The notes beneath the pieces were generated by a model. That model saw only the letters and a list, made by a program, of their open reading frames with translations. It was not told the DNA's origin and did no database searches. Source: Echinicola sp. 20G (GTDB lineage Bacteria > Bacteroidota > Bacteroidia > Cytophagales > Cyclobacteriaceae). From it: a stretch of 64,000 bases of DNA. The stretch lies in assembly GCF_015533855.1 (NCBI RefSeq), contig NZ_AP024154.1, positions 189,001 to 253,000 on the forward strand. Direction: 5' to 3'. The position numbers and the translations under genes are program-made. Positions 1 to 7,487 of the stretch are shown here, piece after piece (position 1 is the stretch's first letter; each line of letters begins with the position of its first letter).

Positions 1-437
1 GAGACATGAGTCTCTCCGCTCAAGCCAAAGTCTTACGAGCATTACAAGAGCATAAGATCACAAGAGTGGGCGGTGACAAAGACATCAAAGTAGATGTTCG
101 CGTCTTGGCTGCAACCAACAAAGATCTTAAAAAAGAGATCGAAGAAAATAATTTCAGAGAAGACCTTTACCATCGTCTCAGCGTAATTCTTATTCAGGTC
201 CCTGCTCTTAAGGACAGAAAAGAAGACATTCCTTTATTGGTAGATAGATTTCTTGGTGACATTGCAAAGGAATATGGTACTGCTAAAAAAGATATAGAAG
301 AAAAAGCAGTAAAGAAACTTATGGAATACCCATGGACAGGGAACATCCGTGAGTTAAGGAACGTGGTGGAAAGACTGGTTATCCTAGGCAGCCAGACCAT
401 CACTTTGGAAGAGATAAAAAAATACGCTGATTATTAA
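1..437 (+). CDS. Sigma-54-dependent transcriptional activator, C-terminal part (5' end outside window)
   Basis: This is the 3' part of an NtrC-type AAA+ activator that remodels RNA polymerase-sigma54. The frame is open back to base 3, which encodes the D of the family's GDMSLSAQAKVLRALQE segment, so the gene starts upstream of the window. Visible conserved blocks are AATNKDL, FREDLYHRLSV (with the putative arginine finger) and the sensor II block GNIRELRNVVERL. The protein stops about 20 residues after that block, at KKYADY, and has no Fis-type helix-turn-helix. If the missing N-terminus also lacks a DNA-binding domain, it would be a HTH-less activator, a form known among NtrC-like proteins. 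The stop codon lies inside the hairpin of a bidirectional terminator shared with the small lipoprotein gene on the other strand. The family call is firm; the target genes are unknown. Confidence 0.9.
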   Translation, partial: DMSLSAQAKVLRALQEHKITRVGGDKDIKVDVRVLAATNKDLKKEIEENNFREDLYHRLSVILIQVPALKDRKEDIPLLVDRFLGDIAKEYGTAKKDIEEKAVKKLMEYPWTGNIRELRNVVERLVILGSQTITLEEIKKYADY

Positions 438-453
438 ATCAGCGTATTTTTTT
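421..453. terminator. Bidirectional intrinsic terminator
   Basis: A 12-bp inverted repeat (421-432 with 437-448) is followed by a T run on the plus strand and preceded by an A run, so it works in both directions. It ends the sigma-54 activator gene and the small lipoprotein gene that converge here. Confidence 0.85.
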
Positions 454-571
454 ATCCTTTCACTTCTTGACTGTCCACCGCCTTGGCGTACGCTGGACAT
501 GGCTTGCTAGATGCGCATGCTCCCATTGCTAAAAGACAGGAAGCCAAAATAATAGCTGCTAGTTTTCTCAT
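452..571 (-). CDS. Small lipoprotein of 39 residues
   Basis: A short reading frame runs from an ATG at 571 to a stop at 452. It encodes a 39-residue peptide with two basic residues (RK), a hydrophobic stretch and a lipobox MGAC, so the mature lipoprotein would begin at Cys19 and hold only about 21 residues. The mature part contains SSKPCPAYAKAVDS. Similar very small lipoproteins with a K-P-C-P-A-Y core occur in Bacteroidota genomes, to my recollection as unnamed hypotheticals. The lipoprotein signal and the bidirectional terminator directly behind the stop both argue for a real gene. There is no recognisable ribosome-binding site, which is normal for this phylum. The function is unknown. Confidence 0.7.
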   Translation of the reverse strand: MRKLAAIILASCLLAMGACASSKPCPAYAKAVDSQEVKG

Positions 572-624
572 GATAATTAATTTGTTATAAATCAAATATG
601 TCCAATTCTGTAAGGAATACAAAA

Positions 625-1629
625 TTAATTCACCATTAAATTACACCCTCTAATCTCACTATTATCAAATCTACCTAGAATTTCCAGTGTCCCATCCTCC
701 TGATACCTCCCCAGGTCCTGTGTCTCTATAAATGCACAAGAATGGAAATTCGCCAAATCAATAATGTTTATTCCTCCTTGATTTCTTCTTGTCCAAGTCA
801 AAGGATCGTTGATATCCCTAAGGTAAATACGCATGGAATGAGGCAAAACATACTTCCCATCTCCTTTTGAATATGCTTGGGACATCAATTCGGTCATACC
901 ATATTCTGAATGCACTTGACTTATCTTGAAAGCTTTCTTTAGTATCTCATGAACCTCCTCACGGATCATCTCTTTACGCCTACCCTTCATCCCACCTGTT
1001 TCCATCACAATAAGATTATCCATTTCTGGAAACACATCATTAAATTGTTCTGCCAAATCCAACAGAGCGAAGGTCACTCCCAAAAGCAGCACTTTTCTTC
1101 CATCATTCCGAGTTTTTAAAGCATGAAGCTTCTCGATCAAAGCCTTATAATTATACAAATAAAACCCTGAGTCCCCTGAACGGGAGTGCTCGATAAAATA
1201 ATCTGCCATGGCCACCAATGAACTTCCCTTTCTTTCCAAGTACGCAGGCAATAAGGCTAAAATGTGATAATCCCTTAAGTCACCATAAAAATCTTCAAAT
1301 ATCTTTTCTGCGTGTTTTAAATAAGTTTCTTCGGACCAAATGAAATGCTTGCTCGTAATTTGACCTGTGGTTCCACTGCTAGAATAAAAAGAAGAGAAAT
1401 CATCTTTTTTACCACAAACAACCGGGAATTTCTTAAAAAACTGAATAGGCAAAAAAGGGATTTCTTCCACTTTTTTCACCGCTTTAGAATCTACTCCCCG
1501 AGCCTCCAAATAAGACCTGTAGATGGCATTTTCTTTTGCTTGAAATTGAAAAAGATCCAAAGCCAATTTTTCAAAGTCAGCCACCTTCATACTTTCCAAT
1601 TGGCTTGAAAAACTTTTGAAATAATTCAT
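625..1629 (-). CDS. LuxE-like acyl-protein synthetase / acyltransferase
   Basis: This 334-residue protein belongs to the acyl-protein synthetase (LuxE) branch of the ANL adenylating superfamily. That fold activates a carboxylate with ATP and transfers the acyl group. The glycine/serine-rich phosphate-binding loop reads SSSGTTGQITSKH, and a second conserved block reads HSEYGMTELMSQAYS. I placed the start at the ATG at 1629 because the longer frame begins with a TTG at 1653 that sits inside a promoter -7 box. In Bacteroidota such single LuxE-like genes are usually annotated as acyl transferases. No luxC, luxD, acyl carrier protein or bioluminescence gene is nearby, so light production is not implied. 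The substrate is unknown. Confidence 0.8.
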   Translation of the reverse strand: MNYFKSFSSQLESMKVADFEKLALDLFQFQAKENAIYRSYLEARGVDSKAVKKVEEIPFLPIQFFKKFPVVCGKKDDFSSFYSSSGTTGQITSKHFIWSEETYLKHAEKIFEDFYGDLRDYHILALLPAYLERKGSSLVAMADYFIEHSRSGDSGFYLYNYKALIEKLHALKTRNDGRKVLLLGVTFALLDLAEQFNDVFPEMDNLIVMETGGMKGRRKEMIREEVHEILKKAFKISQVHSEYGMTELMSQAYSKGDGKYVLPHSMRIYLRDINDPLTWTRRNQGGINIIDLANFHSCAFIETQDLGRYQEDGTLEILGRFDNSEIRGCNLMVN

Positions 1630-1650
1630 CGTTTTATTATCTATAGTGGA

Positions 1651-1668
1651 CAAATTTAAGCAAATTTA
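1651..1668 (-). promoter_or_regulatory. Two tandem TANNTTTG -7 boxes upstream of the LuxE-like gene
   Basis: On the minus strand the octamer TAAATTTG occurs twice, at 1668-1661 and at 1658-1651, ten bases apart. Each matches the Bacteroidota -7 consensus. Neither has a clear TTTG about 19 bases upstream. The downstream copy overlaps the TTG at 1653 and supports the ATG at 1629 as the start. Confidence 0.45.
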
Positions 1669-1704
1669 GGATTGCCATACTTATAATTAATTTTCACAAG
1701 CAAT

Positions 1705-2376
1705 ATGAAAGCAAAAAGCTATATATATGTCTTGATCTTAACTTTTTTATTGGGAGCCTGTGTGTCTCCACCTGATAATTTCCCCACAGTTCCTGAAATC
1801 AGTTTTGCTGATATTTCCTATGTTGAATTGGACAACTCTATCGACTCATTATTAGTTTCGGTTAAATTTAGAGATGCCGAAGGAGATCTAGGGCTGGACG
1901 CCAGAGACATCAATCCTCCATTCCATCCTTTGGAATATCAGAGAGATGGCCAAGGCAACCTGATTACTTATGCCAACCGCCCGTCAGAAGCACCATCTTA
2001 CAACCCTATTGATTGGGTGATAGACCCTATCGTGGACAATGTAGAAGTAATGGACACGATTTGGGTGAAACAAAACCCCAATTTCAGCAACATATTTATC
2101 CAATTCTTTATCAAGAGAAACGGAACATTTACTGAGTTCAAATGGTCTGACCCTCCTTACTACACTACTTTCAATGGCCGATTTCCAGTCATCTTGGAAG
2201 GAGACAACCAAAGGGCTATTGAAGGAACAATAAAATACTCTATGAGATCTTCTGGTTGGAGGTCCATTTTCAGAAATGACACTGTTAGACTTGATATTCA
2301 AATTCAAGACCGGGCCTTAAACAAAAGCAATACAGTATCCACTCCAGAGTTCACATTGGATCAAATATCAAAATAA
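1705..2376 (+). CDS. Predicted lipoprotein, unknown function
   Basis: This 223-residue protein starts with a lipoprotein signal: a basic/aromatic start, hydrophobic core and lipobox LGAC at residues 16-19. The mature protein is probably anchored in the outer membrane. The first part contains a repeat-like SVKFRDAEGDLGLD segment, and the C-terminal half contains a strand-rich RNDTVRLDIQIQDRALNKSN segment. These resemble the beta-sandwich lipoproteins common in Cytophagales, but I recognise no named domain or catalytic motif. It is divergent from the LuxE-like gene across a 75-bp spacer and ends in a strong terminator shared with the E1 gene. It appears complete. Confidence 0.75.
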   Translation: MKAKSYIYVLILTFLLGACVSPPDNFPTVPEISFADISYVELDNSIDSLLVSVKFRDAEGDLGLDARDINPPFHPLEYQRDGQGNLITYANRPSEAPSYNPIDWVIDPIVDNVEVMDTIWVKQNPNFSNIFIQFFIKRNGTFTEFKWSDPPYYTTFNGRFPVILEGDNQRAIEGTIKYSMRSSGWRSIFRNDTVRLDIQIQDRALNKSNTVSTPEFTLDQISK

Positions 2377-2414
2377 AAGAGAGGCTGCCTATCAAGGCAG
2401 CCTCTCTTTTATTT
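2371..2414. terminator. Bidirectional intrinsic terminator with a perfect 20-bp stem
   Basis: The arms 2371-2390 and 2395-2414 are exact reverse complements around a 4-base loop (ATCA). The stem is AT-rich at the base and GC-rich near the loop, so it gives A and U tracts in both directions. It ends the lipoprotein gene and the fused E1 gene. Confidence 0.92.
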
Positions 2415-2435
2415 TATAATTAGGTACTGGTTCAA

Positions 2436-4850
2436 TCACCACATAGGATAGCTTACAGGATCCACCTCATTCATGATTTCATACGCTTTCTCAACCAAGT
2501 CATCCGAACTTGGTTTGGAAAAATAGTCTCCATCCGAAGAGTAGGCTGGCCTATGCGCTTTAGCCGCAACAGTAACAGGCTCCGAATCCAGCAAATAATA
2601 GGCTTTTTGTTCTTCCAGTACTTTCTGCATCATATAAGCCGTTGCTCCACCAGGAACATCCTCATCAGCAAATATCACTCGATTGGTTTTCTTTATAGAA
2701 TCTATAATCGAATGATGTACATCAAAAGGCAATAGTGTTTGCACATCAATCACCTCCATTGACACACCTAACTCATCAAGTTGCTCTGCAGCATCCAAAG
2801 CTATTCTGCACATGGCACCATAAGTCACCAATGTAATGTCATTACCTTCTCGAAGAATCTCTGGTTTACCAAGCGGAACGGTAAATTCCCCAACATTGAG
2901 AGGCATTTTTTCCTTTTGACGATAAGCATTCAAACATTCAATCATCAAAGCAGGCTCATCACTTTTAAGCAAAGTATTGTACATTCCTGCTGCTTGTGTC
3001 ATATTTCTTGGTACACAAACCAATAAACCTCTCAAACTTCCCAAAATCGCACTCATTGGTGAACCCGAATGCCAAACACCTTCCAACCTATGTCCCCTTG
3101 TCCTTACTATCAAAGGTGCCTTTTGACCTCCTTTAGTTCTATAGTGAAGACTTGCAAGATCATCCGTCAGGGTCATCAAAGCATAATATAAATAATCCAA
3201 ATATTGGATTTCTGCAATCGGACGCAAACCTCTTAGCGCCGCCCCAATCCCTTGTCCAATGATTGTAGTTTCTCTGATACCAGTATCTGTCACCCTCAAT
3301 TCTCCATGCTTAGCCTGCAAACCAGCAAAAGCCTGATTCACATCACCGATCTTACCTACATCTTCGCCAAAAGCAAAAACCCTTGGATCCCTACTTAGCA
3401 TCTTATCAAAGCAAGCCTGAAGAACTTCTCTACCATCTACCAAATGTTCATCATCTGAATAATCTGCTGGAATTACATTTACCTTCTGGTTACTTTCAGA
3501 GGATTCGGAATACAGATGGCTGTTATACCTGCCATGGTTTTTCTCTTTTTGATCTTCGTACCAGTTTTTAAGTTCAAATCTCACCTCAGATTGATCAAAT
3601 CTCATTAACCACAATGCCTTTCTAACCGCACCATTAACATCCTTACGGATCGGGTTGAGCGTTTTGGACAATTCATCGGCTAACTGGTTAAGTACTGAAA
3701 TCTGCCCACTATTTTGCGCGGCAGACTTGATCAGCTGAACTGCATCGTTCAATTCTTCCTTGATACTTCCTGAAAATGCTTTCCAAGCTTTTTCTTTTTG
3801 CTCTCTCACAAACTTCACCGCTTCACGGTCGATCTCCTCTAGTTCCTCTTCTGTCGCAAGCTCATTATCCAAAATATATGACCTGAACATCAAGATACAG
3901 TCATGGTCATTTTCCCACTGAAGTCTTTCTTTGGATTTGTACCTTTCATGAGAACCAGATGTGGAATGACCTTGAGGCTGGGTCATCTCAATGACATGTA
4001 CCAAAGCAGGTACAAATTCTTCTCTGGCCAACTTCTCAGCCCTTTCATAAGCTTGGTGCAAAGCTTCATAATCCCAACCTCTTACTACTATGATTTCAAG
4101 ACCGGGCTTCTCTTCATCCCTTTGAAAACCTGACAGGGCCTCTGAAATACTTTCTTTGGTTGTTTGGTATTTATTAGGAACTGAAATACCATATTCATCA
4201 TCCCAAACCGAAACTACCATTGGAATCTGAAGTACTCCGGCAGCATTGATGGTTTCATAAAACATTCCTTCTGCTGTAGAAGCATTTCCGATAGTTCCCC
4301 AGGCAATCTCCTGACCTAAGCCTTTGAATTCTTCAATCTCTTGAAGTTCTTTGTTTTCTTTGAAAAGTTTAGAGGCATACCCTAAGCCCACAAGCTTTGG
4401 CACCTGACCTGCGGTGGGTGAAATATCTCCAGCAGAATTTTTTACATTCCTGATATCCTTCCAACTCCCATCATCATTCAATGACCTGGTAGCAAAGTGA
4501 CCATTCATCAATCTTCCCGCAGAGGCAGGCTCTTCTTTCACATCTACATGGGCATACAGCTGTGCAAAATATTCCTGAAGTTTCAACTCTTCAATGGCCA
4601 ACATAAATGTTTGATCCCGATAGTAACCTGAACGGAAGTCTCCGTCCTTAAAATACCTGGCCATAACCACTTGCGCCAACTCCTTTCCGTCACCAAAAAT
4701 TCCAAACTTCGCTTTGCCCATAAAGACCTCCTTTCTTCCCATCAAGGAAGCTTGGCGGCTTTGTTGAACAATTCTGTAATCAAATAAAATCTGGTCTTTT
4801 TCTAATTTAAGATTAACCTTATTTTGAGGTAACGTTTCCACTTCTATCAT
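2436..4850 (-). CDS. Fused 2-oxoisovalerate (branched-chain 2-oxoacid) dehydrogenase E1, alpha plus beta
   Basis: This 804-residue protein joins both subunits of a thiamine-diphosphate-dependent E1 in one chain. It probably catalyses oxidative decarboxylation of branched-chain 2-oxoacids and acyl transfer to the lipoyl E2. Residues about 20-440 are the alpha half and about 465-800 the beta half, which carries FGEDVG, the RGLRPIAEIQYLDY block and DVQTLLPFD. The alpha half is unusual at its cofactor motif. The expected GDG/GEG is G188-N189-A190, and the expected ENNGY/RNNGY is W-D217-D218-E219-Y220. By alignment with human BCKDH the acidic and amide metal ligands appear exchanged (E193 to N, N222 to D), while Tyr224 is kept as Tyr220. 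No E2 or E3 gene is adjacent. It is transcribed alone from a well-formed promoter. The substrate is inferred; a 2-oxoglutarate or pyruvate preference cannot be excluded. Confidence 0.85.
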   Translation of the reverse strand: MIEVETLPQNKVNLKLEKDQILFDYRIVQQSRQASLMGRKEVFMGKAKFGIFGDGKELAQVVMARYFKDGDFRSGYYRDQTFMLAIEELKLQEYFAQLYAHVDVKEEPASAGRLMNGHFATRSLNDDGSWKDIRNVKNSAGDISPTAGQVPKLVGLGYASKLFKENKELQEIEEFKGLGQEIAWGTIGNASTAEGMFYETINAAGVLQIPMVVSVWDDEYGISVPNKYQTTKESISEALSGFQRDEEKPGLEIIVVRGWDYEALHQAYERAEKLAREEFVPALVHVIEMTQPQGHSTSGSHERYKSKERLQWENDHDCILMFRSYILDNELATEEELEEIDREAVKFVREQKEKAWKAFSGSIKEELNDAVQLIKSAAQNSGQISVLNQLADELSKTLNPIRKDVNGAVRKALWLMRFDQSEVRFELKNWYEDQKEKNHGRYNSHLYSESSESNQKVNVIPADYSDDEHLVDGREVLQACFDKMLSRDPRVFAFGEDVGKIGDVNQAFAGLQAKHGELRVTDTGIRETTIIGQGIGAALRGLRPIAEIQYLDYLYYALMTLTDDLASLHYRTKGGQKAPLIVRTRGHRLEGVWHSGSPMSAILGSLRGLLVCVPRNMTQAAGMYNTLLKSDEPALMIECLNAYRQKEKMPLNVGEFTVPLGKPEILREGNDITLVTYGAMCRIALDAAEQLDELGVSMEVIDVQTLLPFDVHHSIIDSIKKTNRVIFADEDVPGGATAYMMQKVLEEQKAYYLLDSEPVTVAAKAHRPAYSSDGDYFSKPSSDDLVEKAYEIMNEVDPVSYPMW

Positions 4851-4891
4851 ATTTATAAATTAACAGCTATATTGGGTTTTTCAAGGTACTC

Positions 4892-4922
4892 CAAAAATAC
4901 TGATTTTTAGCTTTTATACAAA
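4892..4922 (-). promoter_or_regulatory. Promoter of the fused E1 gene
   Basis: On the minus strand TTTG (4922-4919), a 19-base spacer and TATTTTTG (4899-4892) match the Bacteroidota -33/-7 consensus. The -7 box ends about 41 bases before the start codon at 4850. Confidence 0.75.
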
Positions 4923-5241
4923 TATTCCACTAAAGTATAAAACGTCAACCACAATAAAAAATTTCAAAAAATACATATAACAACAAGTCAATTAAAACAA
5001 TATTCTGATAATCATAAAAAGGCATCAAAATTACATATTTTTAAATTTATCACAACTTCCTTTAAATGAATGTCAATTTTCAGAAAAATATAGACAAAAT
5101 AAAAAACATCAAAAAAACATTGGTTTAGAACTTTATGCATATTTAAAATTTTAAAAAAAATTAAATTTTAAAATACAGGAATTTACATATACCAGTCGAA
5201 ATAATACCTAAGTACCTAACAAGCAATCACATTTCTGTTAG

Positions 5242-5249
5242 TATATTTG
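5242..5249 (+). promoter_or_regulatory. -7 promoter box of ald
   Basis: TATATTTG matches TANNTTTG and lies 33 bases before the ATG at 5283. No good TTTG is visible at the expected upstream distance, so the promoter may be weak or activator-dependent. Confidence 0.55.
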
Positions 5250-5282
5250 CGACACATAAAGTACATCCAAACAACTCAAACT

Positions 5283-6398
5283 ATGATTATAGGGATTCCT
5301 AAAGAGATTAAAAACAACGAAAACAGGGTAGCCATTACCCCTGCGGGTGCCCAAGAACTTGTAAAAAGAGGACACACTGTATATGTCCAACATACCGCTG
5401 GAGAAGGTAGTGGATTTCCTGATGAAGTATACGTTGAAGCTGGTGCCAAAATCCTTCCTACTATTGAGGAAACTTATGCCATCGCTGAAATGATCATGAA
5501 GGTAAAAGAACCAATTGAACCTGAATATGATCTTATTAGAGAAGACCAACTTTTATTCACTTATTTTCACTTTGCATCTCATGAGCCACTTACCAAGGCC
5601 ATGATCAAGAGCAAATCAGTATGTCTTGCTTACGAAACAGTTGAAAAAGCTGGAGGTGGGCTTCCTCTTTTGGTCCCAATGTCAGAAGTGGCAGGTAGAA
5701 TGGCCACTCAAAAAGGTGCCAATTATCTTGAAAAACCACTAGGAGGAAAAGGAATCCTTATGGGCGGTGTGCCAGGAACCCTTCCTGCTAAAGTACTGAT
5801 TTTAGGAGGTGGTGTCGTTGGCACTCAAGCAGCATGGATGGCTGCTGGACTTAAGGCTGATGTAACGATACTTGACGTTTCTCTTCCAAGAATGCGCTAC
5901 TTATCAGACGTTATGCCTGCCAATGTAAAAACAAGAATGTCAAATGAATTCAACATCAGGGAATTGATCAAAACTGCTGACTTGATCATCGGTGCTGTTT
6001 TGATCCCTGGGGCCAAAGCTCCTCATTTGATCACTCGTGATATGCTTAAAGATATGCAACCAGGAACTGTGCTTGTTGACGTGGCTGTGGACCAAGGTGG
6101 ATGTATCGAAACTTGTAAGCCAACCACCCATGAAAATCCTACTTTCATCATTGATGATGTGCTTCACTATTGTGTAGCCAATATGCCGGGAGCTGTGCCT
6201 TATACTTCTACTGTGGCACTGACCAACGCTACACTACCGTACGCCATTCAATTGGCAGAGAAAGGTTGGAAAAAAGCATCTCAAGAAAATAAAGAGTTGG
6301 CTAAAGGCCTTAATGTCATCAAAGGAGATGTTGTTTATAAAGCAGTTGCAGAAGCATTCGATCTAGAATACACTCCAGTTGAGAACTATTTGTCTTAA
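5283..6398 (+). CDS. ald: Alanine dehydrogenase
   Basis: This cytoplasmic enzyme interconverts L-alanine and pyruvate plus ammonia with NAD(H). The protein has 371 residues, the usual length for the family. Residues matching the Mycobacterium tuberculosis active site are in the same positions: Arg15, Lys75, His96 and Asp270. The dinucleotide-binding loop GGGVVG lies at 175-180. I chose the ATG at 5283 because the family starts MIIGIPKEIK; a longer frame from a TTG at 5247 would overlap the promoter. The gene stands alone, divergent from the E1 gene and convergent with the hut operon, and ends in a clear terminator. Next to histidine catabolism, a role in amino-acid use as carbon and nitrogen source is plausible. 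Confidence 0.96.
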   Translation: MIIGIPKEIKNNENRVAITPAGAQELVKRGHTVYVQHTAGEGSGFPDEVYVEAGAKILPTIEETYAIAEMIMKVKEPIEPEYDLIREDQLLFTYFHFASHEPLTKAMIKSKSVCLAYETVEKAGGGLPLLVPMSEVAGRMATQKGANYLEKPLGGKGILMGGVPGTLPAKVLILGGGVVGTQAAWMAAGLKADVTILDVSLPRMRYLSDVMPANVKTRMSNEFNIRELIKTADLIIGAVLIPGAKAPHLITRDMLKDMQPGTVLVDVAVDQGGCIETCKPTTHENPTFIIDDVLHYCVANMPGAVPYTSTVALTNATLPYAIQLAEKGWKKASQENKELAKGLNVIKGDVVYKAVAEAFDLEYTPVENYLS

Positions 6399-6422
6399 TT
6401 AGGAATATATCAACCCAAATTT

Positions 6423-6450
6423 AAGGCTGCCTCTTTGGGCAGCCTTTTTT
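6423..6450 (+). terminator. Intrinsic terminator after ald
   Basis: A 9-bp GC-rich stem (6423-6431 with 6438-6446) is followed by a T run on the plus strand. It may also serve hutG from the other side, though the T run in that direction is weaker. Confidence 0.85.
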
Positions 6451-6464
6451 ATTTTAAGCCTAAA

Positions 6465-7478
6465 CTAATACCTTTTGTTCTGGCACTCCTTATTTGCTTT
6501 AACAAAATCGCTGACCAAATAAGCTACCAACTTTGCAGCACTCTGATCACTCCTACCATCCTGCATTCGAATAGCCCCTTCACAAACATGTAAATAAGCG
6601 ACCTTTTCTGCAGAAGCCATATGATGAACATACTGTCGAGCCTGAATAGCTGTAACCCCTACTGGGCTCATCGCACTGGACAAAACATCTTCGATCACAT
6701 CAAGATCCAACTCTACTCCATAGGTAGTGTTCATCACGAACTCCTTCGCCCTCTGCATGGATTGCTCAAAGGAAAATTTCTTCCTCAGAAAAATATCTTC
6801 CCAAAAAATCACGTCAATTTGAGGTGAGCTTTTCATCTCGTCAATCATAGACTGAGCATTATAGTTTTCACTCAATCCTAAAACTGCATATTTCTGTAAA
6901 TAGCCAGCTTCAAAAGCATACCTAAAGCCATTTCCACTATGCCTTCCTTCGTTCATCCTGAAATCAGCATGGGCATCTAAATTCACTGTATTGATAGCTG
7001 GAAAAGGTATTTTCTGAGTTGCATAAAGCCCTTCCGCAACACCTTTGATTATTGGGTAACAGTTATTGTGTCCCCCACCAATTACTATAGGAACTTTTCC
7101 AGCCAAAACCACCTGCTCAACCAAATCACTCACCGCCACATCTATCTGCTCAACTGCATTTCTCCAAGACTGAACAGAAGCTTCACTTGCCGGAATGATT
7201 CCTGAAAAATCAAAACTTCCTAAAACAGAAAGTTCTCTACCGTCAAAGCCATTTGTGCTTTGAATATTCAAGAAAACCTCCAAAAAAGGCTCCCAAAGAC
7301 TTTCTGTTCCTGCTTTACCTAAATTGCCCTTGACACCAATCGACTCAGGCACTCCTATCAAAACATACTTTTTCCCTTCCAGCCCTAGCCTTACCTTTTC
7401 TCCCAACTTGGTTTCCCCTTGCCTCTTAGAAACCCTTTGGTCTAAGTCGTGTTGATCAAATTGATTAAAAAAACTCAT
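6465..7478 (-). CDS. hutG: Formimidoylglutamase
   Basis: This 337-residue arginase/ureohydrolase-family enzyme would hydrolyse N-formimidoyl-glutamate to glutamate and formamide, the last step of this histidine pathway. The dinuclear manganese site is visible as GGGHN (His137), NLDAHAD (Asp168, His170, Asp172) and ELDLD (Asp258, Asp260). It is the last gene of hutH-hutU-hutI-hutG, with 9 bases separating it from hutI. The operon context fixes the substrate better than sequence alone, since arginase and agmatinase share the same metal motifs. The pathway end products are therefore formamide and glutamate, and no formimidoyltransferase is needed. Confidence 0.92.
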   Translation of the reverse strand: MSFFNQFDQHDLDQRVSKRQGETKLGEKVRLGLEGKKYVLIGVPESIGVKGNLGKAGTESLWEPFLEVFLNIQSTNGFDGRELSVLGSFDFSGIIPASEASVQSWRNAVEQIDVAVSDLVEQVVLAGKVPIVIGGGHNNCYPIIKGVAEGLYATQKIPFPAINTVNLDAHADFRMNEGRHSGNGFRYAFEAGYLQKYAVLGLSENYNAQSMIDEMKSSPQIDVIFWEDIFLRKKFSFEQSMQRAKEFVMNTTYGVELDLDVIEDVLSSAMSPVGVTAIQARQYVHHMASAEKVAYLHVCEGAIRMQDGRSDQSAAKLVAYLVSDFVKANKECQNKRY

Positions 7479-7487
7479 TTTACTTCA

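Larger units (their letters stand above)
4851..5282. other. AT-rich divergent intergenic region between E1 and alanine dehydrogenase
   Basis: These 432 bases hold no reading frame I would support. The left edge carries the E1 promoter and the right edge carries the -7 box of ald. The middle (about 4960-5170) is extremely AT-rich with long A and T tracts and could be intrinsically bent. I see no repeats with GC content, tRNA or terminator. Confidence 0.6.

Noticed and set aside
4960..5170. AT-rich block as a replication origin or phage attachment site
   Set aside because: No DnaA boxes, iterons, direct repeats or integrase gene are visible; low complexity alone explains it.
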